A DNA stretch of 64,000 bases from Hymenobacter fodinae (GTDB lineage: Bacteria > Bacteroidota > Bacteroidia > Cytophagales > Hymenobacteraceae). The notes under the pieces are model-generated. The model was not told where the DNA came from. It made no database searches and saw nothing but the letters and a program-made list of their open reading frames with translations. How positions within the stretch are numbered: position 1 is the stretch's first letter; each line of letters opens with the position of its first letter. Both the position numbers and the translations under genes were made by a program. The stretch covers positions 124,001-188,000 of the forward strand of contig NZ_SRLA01000007.1 of NCBI RefSeq assembly GCF_004745825.1, given 5' to 3'. Shown here piece by piece: positions 9,447-18,294 of this stretch.

Positions 9447-10514
9447 CTAAAACGCCCGTTTATAAGGGACTGGGATTTCCGTGGGCAGGTGCAAAGCGCG
9501 GGCGGCGCGCAAGGGGAAATACGGGTCGCGCAGCAGCTCGCGGGCCATGAGCACGAGGTCGGCCTGACCGTTGCTGATGATGGCATTGGCTTGCGCGGGC
9601 TCGGTAATCATGCCGACTGCGCCGGTGATGATGCCGGTTTCCGCCTTGATCTTTTCGGCCATTGGGACCTGGTAGGAGGGAAACACAGCGGTAGGATCAA
9701 CCGGCACAAACCCGCCCCCCGACGCCGTGACGACGTCTACGCCGTGTTCTTTAAGCACTGCCGACAACCGCACGCCGTCGGCGAGCTGCCACGCGCGCGG
9801 GTCGTCGGAGTAGTCGACCACCGAGAGGCGCACCAGCAGCGGCATGGCTGCGGGCAGCGCCTGGCGCAGGGCCTGCACGGTCTCCACCAAGAAGCGGATG
9901 CGGTTGTCGAAGGAGCCCCCGTACGCATCGGTGCGGTGGTTGATCATTGCCGAGTAAAACTGGTGAAACAGGTAGCCGTGGGCCGCGTGCAGCTCAATGG
10001 CATCGAAGCCCGCCTGCACGGCTCGTAGCGCGGCGGCCACGAAATCGGCTTTCACCAGCTCGATGTCGGCTAGGGTCATGGCTTCGGCTACCAGGCCGTT
10101 GTCCAGCGGTACGGGGGAGGGTCCTTTGGGGAGCCAGCCGCCTTCGGCGGGCGGCAGGAACGTGAAGCCTTGTTGGGGGTGACGGTGGCTGCCTTTGCTA
10201 CCCGAGTGCCAGAGCTGAATGGCAATTTTGGCGCCTTGCTCCTGCACAAACTGCACCACGGGCTGCCAGGCGGCTACCTGTGCCTCGTTCCACAAACCCG
10301 TGTCGAACAAGGTGTTGCGGCCCTCGGGTGACACGGCCGAACATTCGGTAATGATAAGGCCGGCACCACCTACCGCCCGGCTGCCTAGATGCACCAGGTG
10401 CCAGTTGCCCACCAAGCCATCGGGGGCCGTGTACTGTTGCATGGGCGACACCACCAGGCGGTTCTTAAGGGTTAGCCCGCGCAGGGGAAGTGGCGAGAAT
10501 AAGCTGAGCGCCAT
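9447..10514 (-). CDS. Old Yellow Enzyme family NADH:flavin oxidoreductase
   Basis: A 355-residue FMN enzyme of the YqjM-like class. The start MALSLFSPLPLRGLTLKNR at 10514 matches the family start; a longer reading to 10709 adds 65 residues of non-family sequence. Visible motifs are the substrate-binding HAAHGYLFHQF, the loop NHRTDAYGGS, and a phosphate-binding C-terminal region (GQADLVLMARELLRDPYFPLRAA). The position of the redox-tuning Cys of YqjM (SPMCMY) is Gln here (SPMQQY). The enzyme should reduce activated alkenes such as enones or maleimides. It fits the neighbouring theme of electrophile and quinone handling. Confidence 0.9.
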   Translation of the reverse strand: MALSLFSPLPLRGLTLKNRLVVSPMQQYTAPDGLVGNWHLVHLGSRAVGGAGLIITECSAVSPEGRNTLFDTGLWNEAQVAAWQPVVQFVQEQGAKIAIQLWHSGSKGSHRHPQQGFTFLPPAEGGWLPKGPSPVPLDNGLVAEAMTLADIELVKADFVAAALRAVQAGFDAIELHAAHGYLFHQFYSAMINHRTDAYGGSFDNRIRFLVETVQALRQALPAAMPLLVRLSVVDYSDDPRAWQLADGVRLSAVLKEHGVDVVTASGGGFVPVDPTAVFPSYQVPMAEKIKAETGIITGAVGMITEPAQANAIISNGQADLVLMARELLRDPYFPLRAARALHLPTEIPVPYKRAF

Positions 10515-10784
10515 AAAACTTGAACGGCGGGTTGTTAGCAACAACCCGCTTGGAAAGGTTGAGAAAAAGCGACAAGCAGGGCCTGACAAGCCGCTCGCCG
10601 CCAAGTCTTGGGTGCACCTGTAGCTATCTGAAAAAGAATGAAATACCGCTAATAAGCAACACTTGCTAGCCTGCGCTAGCAGAGTGACGGCTGGCCGCCG
10701 ACCAAGCACAGGCTGGCATTGACAGGGTCGAGCCGACCAAGCGGCATCTGCTTTCCGTCGATGGCAGCGGCATAGGCTAAGTGG

Positions 10785-11792
10785 CTAAAGCAAAATGTTG
10801 TTCACGGGTTGCAGGGCGGCTGGGATTTCCGGTTCGTCGAGCAGCTCGCGCAGGTCAATTTCGATGGTGCGCGCCAAGGCGGTAATGGGCACGTCGTTGG
10901 GCCCACCCTCAAACGGATTCTCGGCGGTTTCGCCCGCCCTTTCCATGGCCAGGAAAATCCACGCCACCAACGCGCTAAACGGCACGGTGAGCCACACGGC
11001 ATAACCGCCCAGCTTTTCAAATTCCTGCAGCAAGCCGAAGGGCACTAGGCCCGCAAAGAGGCGCACAAAAAACAAGTTGATGGTGGCAAACTGGCGGGGG
11101 TAAGGGAAGTTCTTCAGCCGCTCACACTTGCCCAGCTGATCGTACAGGTCAACGACCAGAGGTACCAGCTGCAGGTGCAGCAGCCGGTCGAGGTGGCCAG
11201 CATCAAGCAGCTCTTTTAGCTGCTTGGACTGAAGGGCGAGCAGGTGGGTGGCCCGGTTCTTTTTGCTGAGCACGTAGGCAGCATCGGCGGGCGACAGGTA
11301 GCGGGACAGCTCATCGGCCAGGGTCGTTTCACGCTCGGCAATGTGGTACTTGCGGCTGTACTCGACGTTGGCAGGCTGATTCATGTTTTCCCACACCCGA
11401 GGCTCGCGCAGCTGATAGCGCAAGGCCGTGAGCCACGCCAGATGCCGATGCACCAATTGCTCGCGCGCATTCAGAAAGCCTGGTCCATTAGCCGGCGCGT
11501 CATCTACGCAGTCTCGCACGATTACGGCCAGGGCGCGACTGGTATTTACAATGCTGCCCCAGACCTGCCGAGCTTCCCACAAGCGGCTGTAAGTAGCGTT
11601 GTTTTTGAAGCCCACCACGAAGGCCGTCGCCGTCCCCACCAGGGCAATGGGCACCCAGGGCAGGGCCAACCAGTGCCACCCGAGCCCGGCGTAGAGCGCG
11701 GTGGGCACCAGCGCCAGGATAAGCACCATGAAGATTTGCCGTCGGGTCCAGACTAAAACTTCCGTAAGCGTAAAATGCCGACCTGCGTGCAT
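10785..11792 (-). CDS. Bestrophin family anion channel
   Basis: A 335-residue membrane protein of the bacterial bestrophin/UPF0187 family. Two hydrophobic segments near the N-terminus (about residues 18-65), the family signature NNATYSRLWEARQVWGSIVN, a helical cytosolic middle and two more membrane segments (about 225-275) match the usual layout, as does the late ENPFEGGPNDVPI segment. Bacterial members form pentameric ion channels. It is separated from neighbours by about 190-270 bp on each side and probably transcribed alone. Confidence 0.88.
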   Translation of the reverse strand: MHAGRHFTLTEVLVWTRRQIFMVLILALVPTALYAGLGWHWLALPWVPIALVGTATAFVVGFKNNATYSRLWEARQVWGSIVNTSRALAVIVRDCVDDAPANGPGFLNAREQLVHRHLAWLTALRYQLREPRVWENMNQPANVEYSRKYHIAERETTLADELSRYLSPADAAYVLSKKNRATHLLALQSKQLKELLDAGHLDRLLHLQLVPLVVDLYDQLGKCERLKNFPYPRQFATINLFFVRLFAGLVPFGLLQEFEKLGGYAVWLTVPFSALVAWIFLAMERAGETAENPFEGGPNDVPITALARTIEIDLRELLDEPEIPAALQPVNNILL

Positions 11793-11884
11793 AGCGAAGA
11801 AAGTGGCGGTTCACTGTTGATCAGTTGCGTTAACCGACACGCGAACCGCTACCGAGTATTTGAATCGGTGTATGGAATGGATGG

Positions 11885-12111
11885 ACCTCTACTAGGTGGG
11901 GCGTTAGGGCACTCACCTGCGTTCGCAATTGCTGTACCTGGCCTAGGTTGCTGGTATCAGAAACCAAGCCCAAGCCTTCACTACCCACTTGGCGGACAGC
12001 TTGACCCACGGAGCTTTGGCGACGACCGGCTATGATAACTTACGCTCCTTCGGCCGCAAATTCTTGTGCCGTAGCCAGGCCGATGCCGGTAGTGCCGCCG
12101 GTAATCAACGC
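11885..12111 (-). pseudogene. SDR gene relic with internal TAA
   Basis: The reverse strand reads ALITGGTTGIGLATAQEFAA-EGA, a stop TAA at about 12042, then VIIAGRRQSSV and LVSDTSNLGQV in the same frame. This is the first quarter of a classical short-chain dehydrogenase with its TGxxxGIG cofactor motif and an in-frame stop where a codon such as CAA would fit. Homology fades near 11910, and the catalytic Tyr-Lys region is absent. The upstream NmrA-like gene reads into this relic in another frame. Dead gene, high certainty; original substrate unknown. Confidence 0.75.
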
Positions 12112-13003
12112 CACTCAGTACTTGATATGTCGGGGCGAACTGCTGGCGGAAGTCCTGCGCAAATTGCTGGATGGTGTAGGGCGGGCGTTGCGTAATCTCC
12201 TGCACCGTGGGCGTCACCCAGTCCGCGCCGCCGGCTTTGTACAGGCGGTAGAGCTCCAGCAGGCCGTTGCGCATCCAGCCGGGGGCCTGCGCCAGGGCTT
12301 GGGCGGCGGCTTCTCCCGGCACCGCCACGTAGCTGATCGGCCGGCCAGTAGCCGCGCTAAGGGCCGCGGCTACTTCCGGCGAGCTGACGGCCGTAGGCCC
12401 CGTGAGCGTGTAAATCTGGCCCTGGTGCGCCGCCACCGGCGCCGTAAGCACGGCGGCCGCCACGGCCGCAATGTCGCGCACGTCGATGTAGTTCACCCGA
12501 CCATCGCCGATAGCTAAGTAGAACTTGTCCTCCTGGCGAATGGAGTCGCCGTTGTAAGTCAGAAAATTCTGCATGAACCCGCTCGGCCGCAGCACGGTGT
12601 AGGATAGGCCACTTTGCTGCAGGTACACTTCCACGGCCCGGTGCCAGTGGTTGATCTGGGTGCCCGGCTGCGCATCGGCTCCGGCGCCGGAGAGGAGCAC
12701 CACTTGCTGCACGCTAGCTTGCTGGGCCGCATCTACCAGCTGCTTGCAGATGGCAACCTGGTCGCCGGTGAATGGCGTGAGCAAAAACAGGCGCGTAATC
12801 CCAGCGAAGGCGGCCTGTACCGTTTCGGGGCGGGCGTAGTCTAGCTCTACTAGCTGAACAGTGGGGTGGAGGGCTGCAAGCCCGGCGGCTTTGTCGATGG
12901 ACCGCACGCCGGCGCGAACCGTAAGGCCGCGGCTTGCCAAGGCTTTCACCACCTCGGAGCTGACGGTGCCCGTGGCACCCGTCACCAAAATTGAATCTGA
13001 CAT
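11981..13003 (-). CDS. NmrA-like NAD(P)-binding reductase with foreign tail
   Basis: A 340-residue reading frame. Residues 1-290 form an atypical SDR of the NmrA/QorB kind: NAD(P) motif VTGATGTVSSEV, the NWxR-like INHWHRAVE segment, VLRPSGFMQNFL and YIDVRDIAAVAA. Related enzymes are NAD(P)H quinone reductases or redox sensors. The last 50 residues (from about VLSGVDYRRHY) are not family sequence: they come from reading the SDR relic out of frame, so the original stop appears to have been lost in a fusion near 12120-12133. The reductase domain looks intact. Confidence 0.8.
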   Translation of the reverse strand: MSDSILVTGATGTVSSEVVKALASRGLTVRAGVRSIDKAAGLAALHPTVQLVELDYARPETVQAAFAGITRLFLLTPFTGDQVAICKQLVDAAQQASVQQVVLLSGAGADAQPGTQINHWHRAVEVYLQQSGLSYTVLRPSGFMQNFLTYNGDSIRQEDKFYLAIGDGRVNYIDVRDIAAVAAAVLTAPVAAHQGQIYTLTGPTAVSSPEVAAALSAATGRPISYVAVPGEAAAQALAQAPGWMRNGLLELYRLYKAGGADWVTPTVQEITQRPPYTIQQFAQDFRQQFAPTYQVLSGVDYRRHYRHRPGYGTRICGRRSVSYHSRSSPKLRGSSCPPSG

Positions 13004-13129
13004 GAAAAGAAAAAAGTAAACAGAAGTAGTGGAGCGTCCTGCTGAGCGGTCCGCAGTATCGCTACTGCTTCGGGTGAGCTTATTCCGCGAAGCGAGAGGA
13101 TTCGGCCCGCTCAGCTCGTTTGCGTAGCG

Positions 13130-15454
13130 CTACACCGCGTCGCGGCCTAGCACCTTGCTGGGGATGATGGGCAAGCTACGCACCCGCTTGCCGGTGGCGT
13201 GGTACACGGCATTGGCCACGGCGGCAACGGAGCCTACCATGGCTACCTCGCCGATGCCCTTCACGCCCATGGCGTTGACGTAGGGGTCGTGGCCGTCGAC
13301 GAATTCCACGGTCATGTCGGGAATGTCGGCGTTGATGGGCACGTGGTAGCCGGCCAGGTCGGCGTTGGTGTAGCGGGCGAAGTACTCGTCGCGGTTGGTG
13401 GCTTCCATCAAGGCCGACCCAATGCCCATGATGGCGCCGCCGATAATCTGGCTGCGCGCCGTTTTAGGGTTCAGGATGCGGCCGCCGTCCATCACGCTCA
13501 CCCACCGGCTGACCCGCACGGTACCGAGGTCGGGGTCGACTTTCACCTCGCAGAAATGCACTCCGAAGGAGTACATGGAGCGCTTGGTTTGCTTGGTGCC
13601 CGGCTTGTTGTCGAAGGCCAGTTGGTCGGCCTCAAACCCCTCGCCCGACTTGCTGTTGCCGACGCCTTCGATGTCGGTCAGGCCCTGGCGCTGCAGCAGC
13701 GCAGCAAACGACTCGCCTTTGCTGGGATCTTTGCGCAGCACCAGGCGGTCCTGCTCGTTGGTAAGGTCGGTGAGCGGGGCTTTGAAGAGCGGTGACTGGC
13801 TGTCGCGCACGGCCATGGCCGCCAGGCGCTGCCACACGTCCTGAATAGCCAGGTGCACCGACGAGGACACCGTAGCCGCCGCCACCGACGAGCCGGACGC
13901 GGGCGCGGTGGGTAGGGTGCTGTCCCCTAGCTCGAACCGAACCCTATCCATGGGCAAGCCTAGGCCGTCGGCGGCAACCTGCGTGATGATGGTGTAGGTG
14001 CCGGTACCGAGGTCGGTGGCGCTGGTTTGCACCAGGGCGTGGCCGTCGGCGTAGAGGCGCACGCGGGCCCGCCCCTGCGCCGGCCGCACGGGGTAGGAGG
14101 CCGTCGCCATGCCCCAGCCGACCAGCAGCTGACCGTCGCGCGTGACGCCCGGCTGGCGGCTGCGCTTGCTCCAGCCGAAGAGCTCGGCCCCGCGCCGATA
14201 GCATTCCTTCAGCCCCTTGCTCGACCACGGCTGACCCGTGCCGGAGTCCAGGTCGGCGTAGTTGCGCAGGCGAATTTCCAGCGGATCCAGGTTGAGCTTG
14301 GCCGCCAGCTCGTCCAGCCCGCACTCTATGGCAAACGAGCCCGGCGACTCGCCCGGTGCCCGCATGTAGGTCGAGGTCATCACGTTGGCCCGGGCTACCC
14401 GGTGCGAGGATTCGTAGTTGGGGCAGGCGTACAGCCAGTTGAGAATGGCGGCGTTGGGCTCGGCAAAGATGTCCCAGGGCGACGTGGTCGACGTTTTCTC
14501 GTGAATAAGCGTCGTGAGCTTGCCTTCCTGGGTAGCCCCCAGGGTAATGGTTTGCTCCTGGTCTTCGCGGTGGCCCAGGCTAGTAAACATCAGTTGGCGC
14601 GTCAGCACCAGCTTCACCGGCCGGCCCACCGCCTTGGCCGCCAGCGTGGCCAGCACGGTGTGGGGCCAGAGGTTGAACTTGCAGCCAAAGCCCCCGCCGA
14701 TAAACTTGGTAATTACCCGCACCTGCTCCTGCGGCAAACCTAGCACCACCGCCAGGGACTGTTGCGACATGGCCACGGCCTGGGTGGAGTCGTACACCGT
14801 CACCCGGTCGGGGCCCTCCCAGTGGGCGATGGTGGCGCCCGGCTCCATGGGGTTGTGGTGGTTGATGGCGTGCACGTAGGTGGCTTTCACCTGCACCGGG
14901 GAGGCCGCAAGCGCCGCCTGCGGATTGCCGCGGGTTACTTTCTTTAAATCGAAGACGAAGCCCTGCCCGTTGGGGTCGAACACTTCGGCCTGCGCGCTTT
15001 GATAGGACGCTACCGGGCGGGCCTCCTCGTAGGTGACCTGCACTAGGGCGGCGGCTTGGGTAGCCCGCTCAAACGTGTCGGCCACCACCACGGCCACGGG
15101 CTGCGCGGCGTAGAAAATCTCGTCGCCGGTCATCGGCATATAGCCCATGTGCATGCCATAAATGGCGTACTTGCCCGCCAGCGTGTTGGGCGTCTGCGCC
15201 ATTTTGGGCAGGTTTTCGTGGGTAAGCACGGCCAGAACACCGGGCTCACGCAGCGCCGCCGTCGCGTCAATGCGCGTGATGCGACCCTTGGCGATGGTGC
15301 TGGTTTTCAGCGCGGCGTAGGTTAGGCCGGGTAGGTCGTACTCGGCCGCGTACCGGGCTTGGCCCGTTACTTTAGCGAGGCCATCGATGCGGTTGACGGG
15401 CTGGCCGACCACGCTGCCTGCCTTGGGCGGCTCGAAGGAAAGCGAATCGTTCAT
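13130..15454 (-). CDS. paoC: Molybdopterin-binding subunit of PaoABC-like aldehyde oxidase
   Basis: A 774-residue large subunit of the xanthine oxidase family. It carries the hammerhead start (GQPVNRIDGLAKVTGQARYAAEY), the molybdopterin-dinucleotide segments (KFIGGGFGCKF, TSTYMRAPGESPG, GSSVAAATVSSSVHLA) and the catalytic glutamate in GVKGIGEVAMVGS near the C-terminus. With the FAD and 2Fe-2S subunits directly upstream it forms a complete three-subunit operon in the order 2Fe-2S, FAD, Mo, the order of E. coli paoABC. The PaoABC likeness rests on the Fe-S cysteines of the FAD subunit. Aldehydes are the likely substrates; the true substrate is unproven. Confidence 0.88.
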   Translation of the reverse strand: MNDSLSFEPPKAGSVVGQPVNRIDGLAKVTGQARYAAEYDLPGLTYAALKTSTIAKGRITRIDATAALREPGVLAVLTHENLPKMAQTPNTLAGKYAIYGMHMGYMPMTGDEIFYAAQPVAVVVADTFERATQAAALVQVTYEEARPVASYQSAQAEVFDPNGQGFVFDLKKVTRGNPQAALAASPVQVKATYVHAINHHNPMEPGATIAHWEGPDRVTVYDSTQAVAMSQQSLAVVLGLPQEQVRVITKFIGGGFGCKFNLWPHTVLATLAAKAVGRPVKLVLTRQLMFTSLGHREDQEQTITLGATQEGKLTTLIHEKTSTTSPWDIFAEPNAAILNWLYACPNYESSHRVARANVMTSTYMRAPGESPGSFAIECGLDELAAKLNLDPLEIRLRNYADLDSGTGQPWSSKGLKECYRRGAELFGWSKRSRQPGVTRDGQLLVGWGMATASYPVRPAQGRARVRLYADGHALVQTSATDLGTGTYTIITQVAADGLGLPMDRVRFELGDSTLPTAPASGSSVAAATVSSSVHLAIQDVWQRLAAMAVRDSQSPLFKAPLTDLTNEQDRLVLRKDPSKGESFAALLQRQGLTDIEGVGNSKSGEGFEADQLAFDNKPGTKQTKRSMYSFGVHFCEVKVDPDLGTVRVSRWVSVMDGGRILNPKTARSQIIGGAIMGIGSALMEATNRDEYFARYTNADLAGYHVPINADIPDMTVEFVDGHDPYVNAMGVKGIGEVAMVGSVAAVANAVYHATGKRVRSLPIIPSKVLGRDAV

Positions 15455-15466
15455 ACAACGACAGGA

Positions 15467-16453
15467 TTAAGGGGTAGCAACTTTTTGCAGGGCCCGCACC
15501 AGCGTGTTCTGGGCCAGCGCTACTTTGTAGCCGTTGTGCTCCCGCGGTTGCGCCCCGCGCAGGGCCGCCGCGGCAGCGACCCGAAACGTGTCGTCGGTAG
15601 CGGGGGCGCCGGTCAGGATCTTCTCGGCTTCGGGGGAGCGCCACGGAATGGTGCCCACGCCGCCCAGCGCCACGCGGGCTGAGCGAATGGTGCCGCCCTG
15701 GACCTCCAGCCCCACGGCGGCTGAGGCCAGGGCGTAGGCGTAGCTGGTTCGCTCGCGCACCTTCAGGTAAGTGGAGCGCTGGGCGTGCGGGGCTGCCGGA
15801 ATGGTCACGGCCACGATCAGCTCGCCGGGCTCCAGGATATTTTCGCGGTCGGGCGTCTGGCCGGGCAGCAGATAGAAGGAGGTGACGGGCACGCGGCGCT
15901 GTTTACCCTTCGCATTTTCCAGGGTGATAACTGCGTCGAGCGCCGCCAGGGCTACCGACAAGTCGCCGGGGTAGGTTTGGGCCAGGCAGGCGGTGGAGGT
16001 GCCAAGGATGGCTAGGCCGTGGTGGTCGCCTTGCTGGGCGGGGCAGCCCGAGCCGGGCACGCGCTTGTTGCACGGAAAGGCTCCGTCGCGGAAGTAGCCG
16101 CAGCGGGTGCGTTGCAGCAGGTTGCCGCCGATGCTGGCCATGTTGCGCAGCTGGGCCGAGGCCGCCAGCAGCAGCGACTCCGACACGGCCGGGTACTGCT
16201 GCACCACCACGGGATGCTCGCCCACGTCGCTCATGCGCTCCATCGCCCCAATGCGTAGGCCTTCCCTGGTTTGTTCGATACCCCTGAGCGGCAGCTCGTT
16301 GATGTCGATCAGCTGTGGGTATTCGACTAGGTTGACCTTCATCATATCCAGCAGCGTGGTGGCCCCGGCTACGTAGGTGGCCGCGGGCGTTTCCCGGCGC
16401 AGGCGGGTGGCTTCCTTGGCCGAGTTGGTCGGCGTGTACGTGAAGTTGTTCAT
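15467..16453 (-). CDS. paoB: FAD-binding subunit of PaoABC-like aldehyde oxidase
   Basis: A 328-residue medium subunit: N-terminal FAD_binding_5 domain with TYVAGATTLLDMMK, the second FAD motif NMASIGGNLLQRTRCGYF and a C-terminal CO_deh_flav_C domain. The insertion with cysteines in TRCGYFRDGAFPCNKR and GSGCPAQQGDH matches the extra 4Fe-4S-binding loop that marks PaoB-type subunits. It lies 4 bp after the 2Fe-2S subunit gene and 12 bp before the molybdenum subunit gene, so the operon is tight. It carries electrons between the molybdenum and Fe-S centres and the acceptor. Confidence 0.88.
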   Translation of the reverse strand: MNNFTYTPTNSAKEATRLRRETPAATYVAGATTLLDMMKVNLVEYPQLIDINELPLRGIEQTREGLRIGAMERMSDVGEHPVVVQQYPAVSESLLLAASAQLRNMASIGGNLLQRTRCGYFRDGAFPCNKRVPGSGCPAQQGDHHGLAILGTSTACLAQTYPGDLSVALAALDAVITLENAKGKQRRVPVTSFYLLPGQTPDRENILEPGELIVAVTIPAAPHAQRSTYLKVRERTSYAYALASAAVGLEVQGGTIRSARVALGGVGTIPWRSPEAEKILTGAPATDDTFRVAAAAALRGAQPREHNGYKVALAQNTLVRALQKVATP

Positions 16454-16457
16454 CGGA

Positions 16458-17090
16458 TTAGCCTTTGGTGGATTGCCCGGCTACCTCGCGCACGGCAGCC
16501 AAAATGTTGGGGTAGGCTCCGCAACGGCAGATGTTGCCGCTCATCCACTCGCGCGCTTGGTGGTCAGTGGTGGCGTGGCCTTCCCGCACGCACGCCACGC
16601 CCGACATGATCTGGCCGGAGGTGCAGTAGCCGCACTGAAAGGCGTCGTGCTGGATGAAGGCTACCTGCAATGGGTGCAGCTGGTTGCCGGGGGCCAGGCC
16701 TTCGATGGTGGTAATGTCCTTGCCCTGGTTCATCACCGACAGCGTCAGGCAGCTCACGATGCGGCGGCCGTTTACGTGCACGGTGCAAGCGCCGCACTGG
16801 CCATGGTCGCAGCCCTTCTTGGTGCCCGTCAGGTGCAGGTGCTCGCGCAGGGCATCGAGCAGGGTCACGCGCGGTTCGGCCTGAATGGTACGCACCGTGC
16901 CGTTCACCTTCAGCTGCATGGTCGACACGCCGGCCACCGTTTTCGAGAAGGCCGTCAGCCGCTCGGCCTGCGCCATGAACGGGGGCGCCAGGGCGAGGCC
17001 CACGATGCCGCCGGCCTGCTTCATAAAGGAGCGGCGCGAACCATCTTCGGGTCGGCCGCCGGGGTGCTTGTCGAACGGATTGTCTTCCAT
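16458..17090 (-). CDS. paoA: 2Fe-2S subunit of PaoABC-like aldehyde oxidase, Tat-exported
   Basis: A 210-residue small subunit. A twin-arginine signal (SRRSFMKQAGGIVGLALAPP) directs the folded complex to the periplasm. The plant-type 2Fe-2S cluster cysteines are seen in KKGCDHGQCGACTVHVNG with a later SCL, and the second cluster in FQCGYCTSGQIMSG and GNICRCGAYP. It is the first gene of the operon; an FNR-like palindrome sits 143 bp before its start. Family assignment is firm. Confidence 0.9.
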   Translation of the reverse strand: MEDNPFDKHPGGRPEDGSRRSFMKQAGGIVGLALAPPFMAQAERLTAFSKTVAGVSTMQLKVNGTVRTIQAEPRVTLLDALREHLHLTGTKKGCDHGQCGACTVHVNGRRIVSCLTLSVMNQGKDITTIEGLAPGNQLHPLQVAFIQHDAFQCGYCTSGQIMSGVACVREGHATTDHQAREWMSGNICRCGAYPNILAAVREVAGQSTKG

Positions 17091-17232
17091 GGGTTGATGA
17101 GTGATAGGGTGAAAGCCAACGGGTTAGCGGCACCGCAACGCCGGCTTATGGGCTAGCTCAAAGGCGAAGGCACACCGGTGCCAGCAGCATCGTATCGTCA
17201 TCCAAAAATCCGGTAGCCGCTGACGCACCGCA

Positions 17233-17246
17233 TTGACTTTTGTCAA
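17233..17246. promoter_or_regulatory. FNR-like palindrome upstream of aldehyde oxidase operon
   Basis: TTGACTTTTGTCAA is a perfect inverted repeat (TTGAC-TTTT-GTCAA). It lies 143 bp before the paoA-like start and 61 bp after the end of the isochorismatase-like gene. It is the most symmetric of the four boxes and probably a Crp/Fnr operator. Confidence 0.65.
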
Positions 17247-17306
17247 GAGTTCCCAAAGGCTAGGCACTGACACGGCTTTGCTTGCTTAGCTCGCCTGCCG
17301 CTAGGC

Positions 17307-17963
17307 CTAAACGCCAGCCCCTACGCCGAGCAGTTGCCGCTCCCAGTGCAGGGCCGCGCCGCTGCCGCCCCCGTGCTCGAACAAGATTTCGCCCACGCCG
17401 TCGGTGGTTTCGGTGCGGGCCCAGTCGCGCTGCAGCTCCGAGAGCACCGCCATCCAGGTGATGGGCACGGCGCCCGCCTGCACCATGCGCTGCACGGCCC
17501 GCTCGTGCGACTCGGCAGACACGCCGCCCGACGCATCGGTCACGATATAGACCTCGTAGCCTTCGCCCAAGGCCTGAATGGTAGGCATGGCTAGGCACAC
17601 TTCGGTCCACCAGCCCGCCATAATCAGCTTCCGGCGGCCCGTGGCTTCCACGCGTTGTACCACGCGCGGGTCTTCCCAGGTGTTGATGGTGGTGCGGTTG
17701 ATGATTTCTTGCCCCGGAAATACGTCCCGGATGCCCTTGAGCAGCTGCCCGCCGCGCTCTTCCACTACCGTGGTCAGAATGGTGGGCACACCGAACACCT
17801 TGGCTGTTTTGGCCAGCCCTACCACGTTGTTGACCAATAGCGACGGCTCGTGGCTGTGCAAATTGGCGAACTGAAACGGCTGGTGGTCAATCAGCAGCAG
17901 TAAGCTTTTTTGCGGAGTCAGCAGGGCATCGTAGCCCGTCTTCGCGGATGGCGTGGTCGTCAT
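17307..17963 (-). CDS. Isochorismatase-like hydrolase (YcaC type)
   Basis: A 218-residue cysteine hydrolase fold. The start MTTTPSAKTGYDALL at 17963 fits the family; a longer frame to 18026 would begin inside the upstream FNR-like box and is unlikely. Catalytic candidates are Asp26 in LLLIDHQPF and Cys123 in AGWWTEVCLAMP; the cis-peptide region and C-terminal helical part follow YcaC-like proteins, whose reaction is often unknown. An FNR-like box lies 63 bp before the start. It is likely part of the same regulon as the oxidase operon. Confidence 0.85.
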   Translation of the reverse strand: MTTTPSAKTGYDALLTPQKSLLLLIDHQPFQFANLHSHEPSLLVNNVVGLAKTAKVFGVPTILTTVVEERGGQLLKGIRDVFPGQEIINRTTINTWEDPRVVQRVEATGRRKLIMAGWWTEVCLAMPTIQALGEGYEVYIVTDASGGVSAESHERAVQRMVQAGAVPITWMAVLSELQRDWARTETTDGVGEILFEHGGGSGAALHWERQLLGVGAGV

Positions 17964-18025
17964 AGCCGAGGAGGTTTTAGGTTTGGTGCTTCGCCAAAAT
18001 TGTGGCTCATCTCCAGGCGCTTGCA

Positions 18026-18039
18026 TTGACTTTTATCAA
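18026..18039. promoter_or_regulatory. FNR-like palindrome upstream of isochorismatase-like gene
   Basis: TTGACTTTTATCAA is identical to the box before the pirin gene. It lies 63 bp before the ATG at 17963. The sequence just after it (CCATCAACC) is unlike a gene start, which supports the shorter reading of that gene. Confidence 0.62.
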
Positions 18040-18184
18040 CCATCAACCCTAGGTTGGCGGCTCCTAGATGCACCTCGGTAGGGCAGGCGAAGCAGAAGAA
18101 ATGCTTCGACAAACGGACGCCAGATCAAGCCTGACTGCTTCTACCCTAGTAGAAGCCTGTCTCCCAATAGGCCAGCGGCGGTTC

Positions 18185-18198
18185 TTGATATTTATCAA
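18185..18198. promoter_or_regulatory. FNR-like palindrome upstream of XdhC gene
   Basis: TTGATATTTATCAA is a full match to the TTGAT-N4-ATCAA consensus of Fnr. It lies 97 bp before the XdhC-type gene on the plus strand and 147 bp from the box of the divergent hydrolase gene. Confidence 0.65.
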
Positions 18199-18294
18199 TG
18201 ACCCGGCGGAGCGCGGAAATGACTTTTGTCGCAGTGCTAACTGACGCTAGTGGGCTGTACCTGAGCCCACAGCGCCCCTACGCCTGCTTGACTT

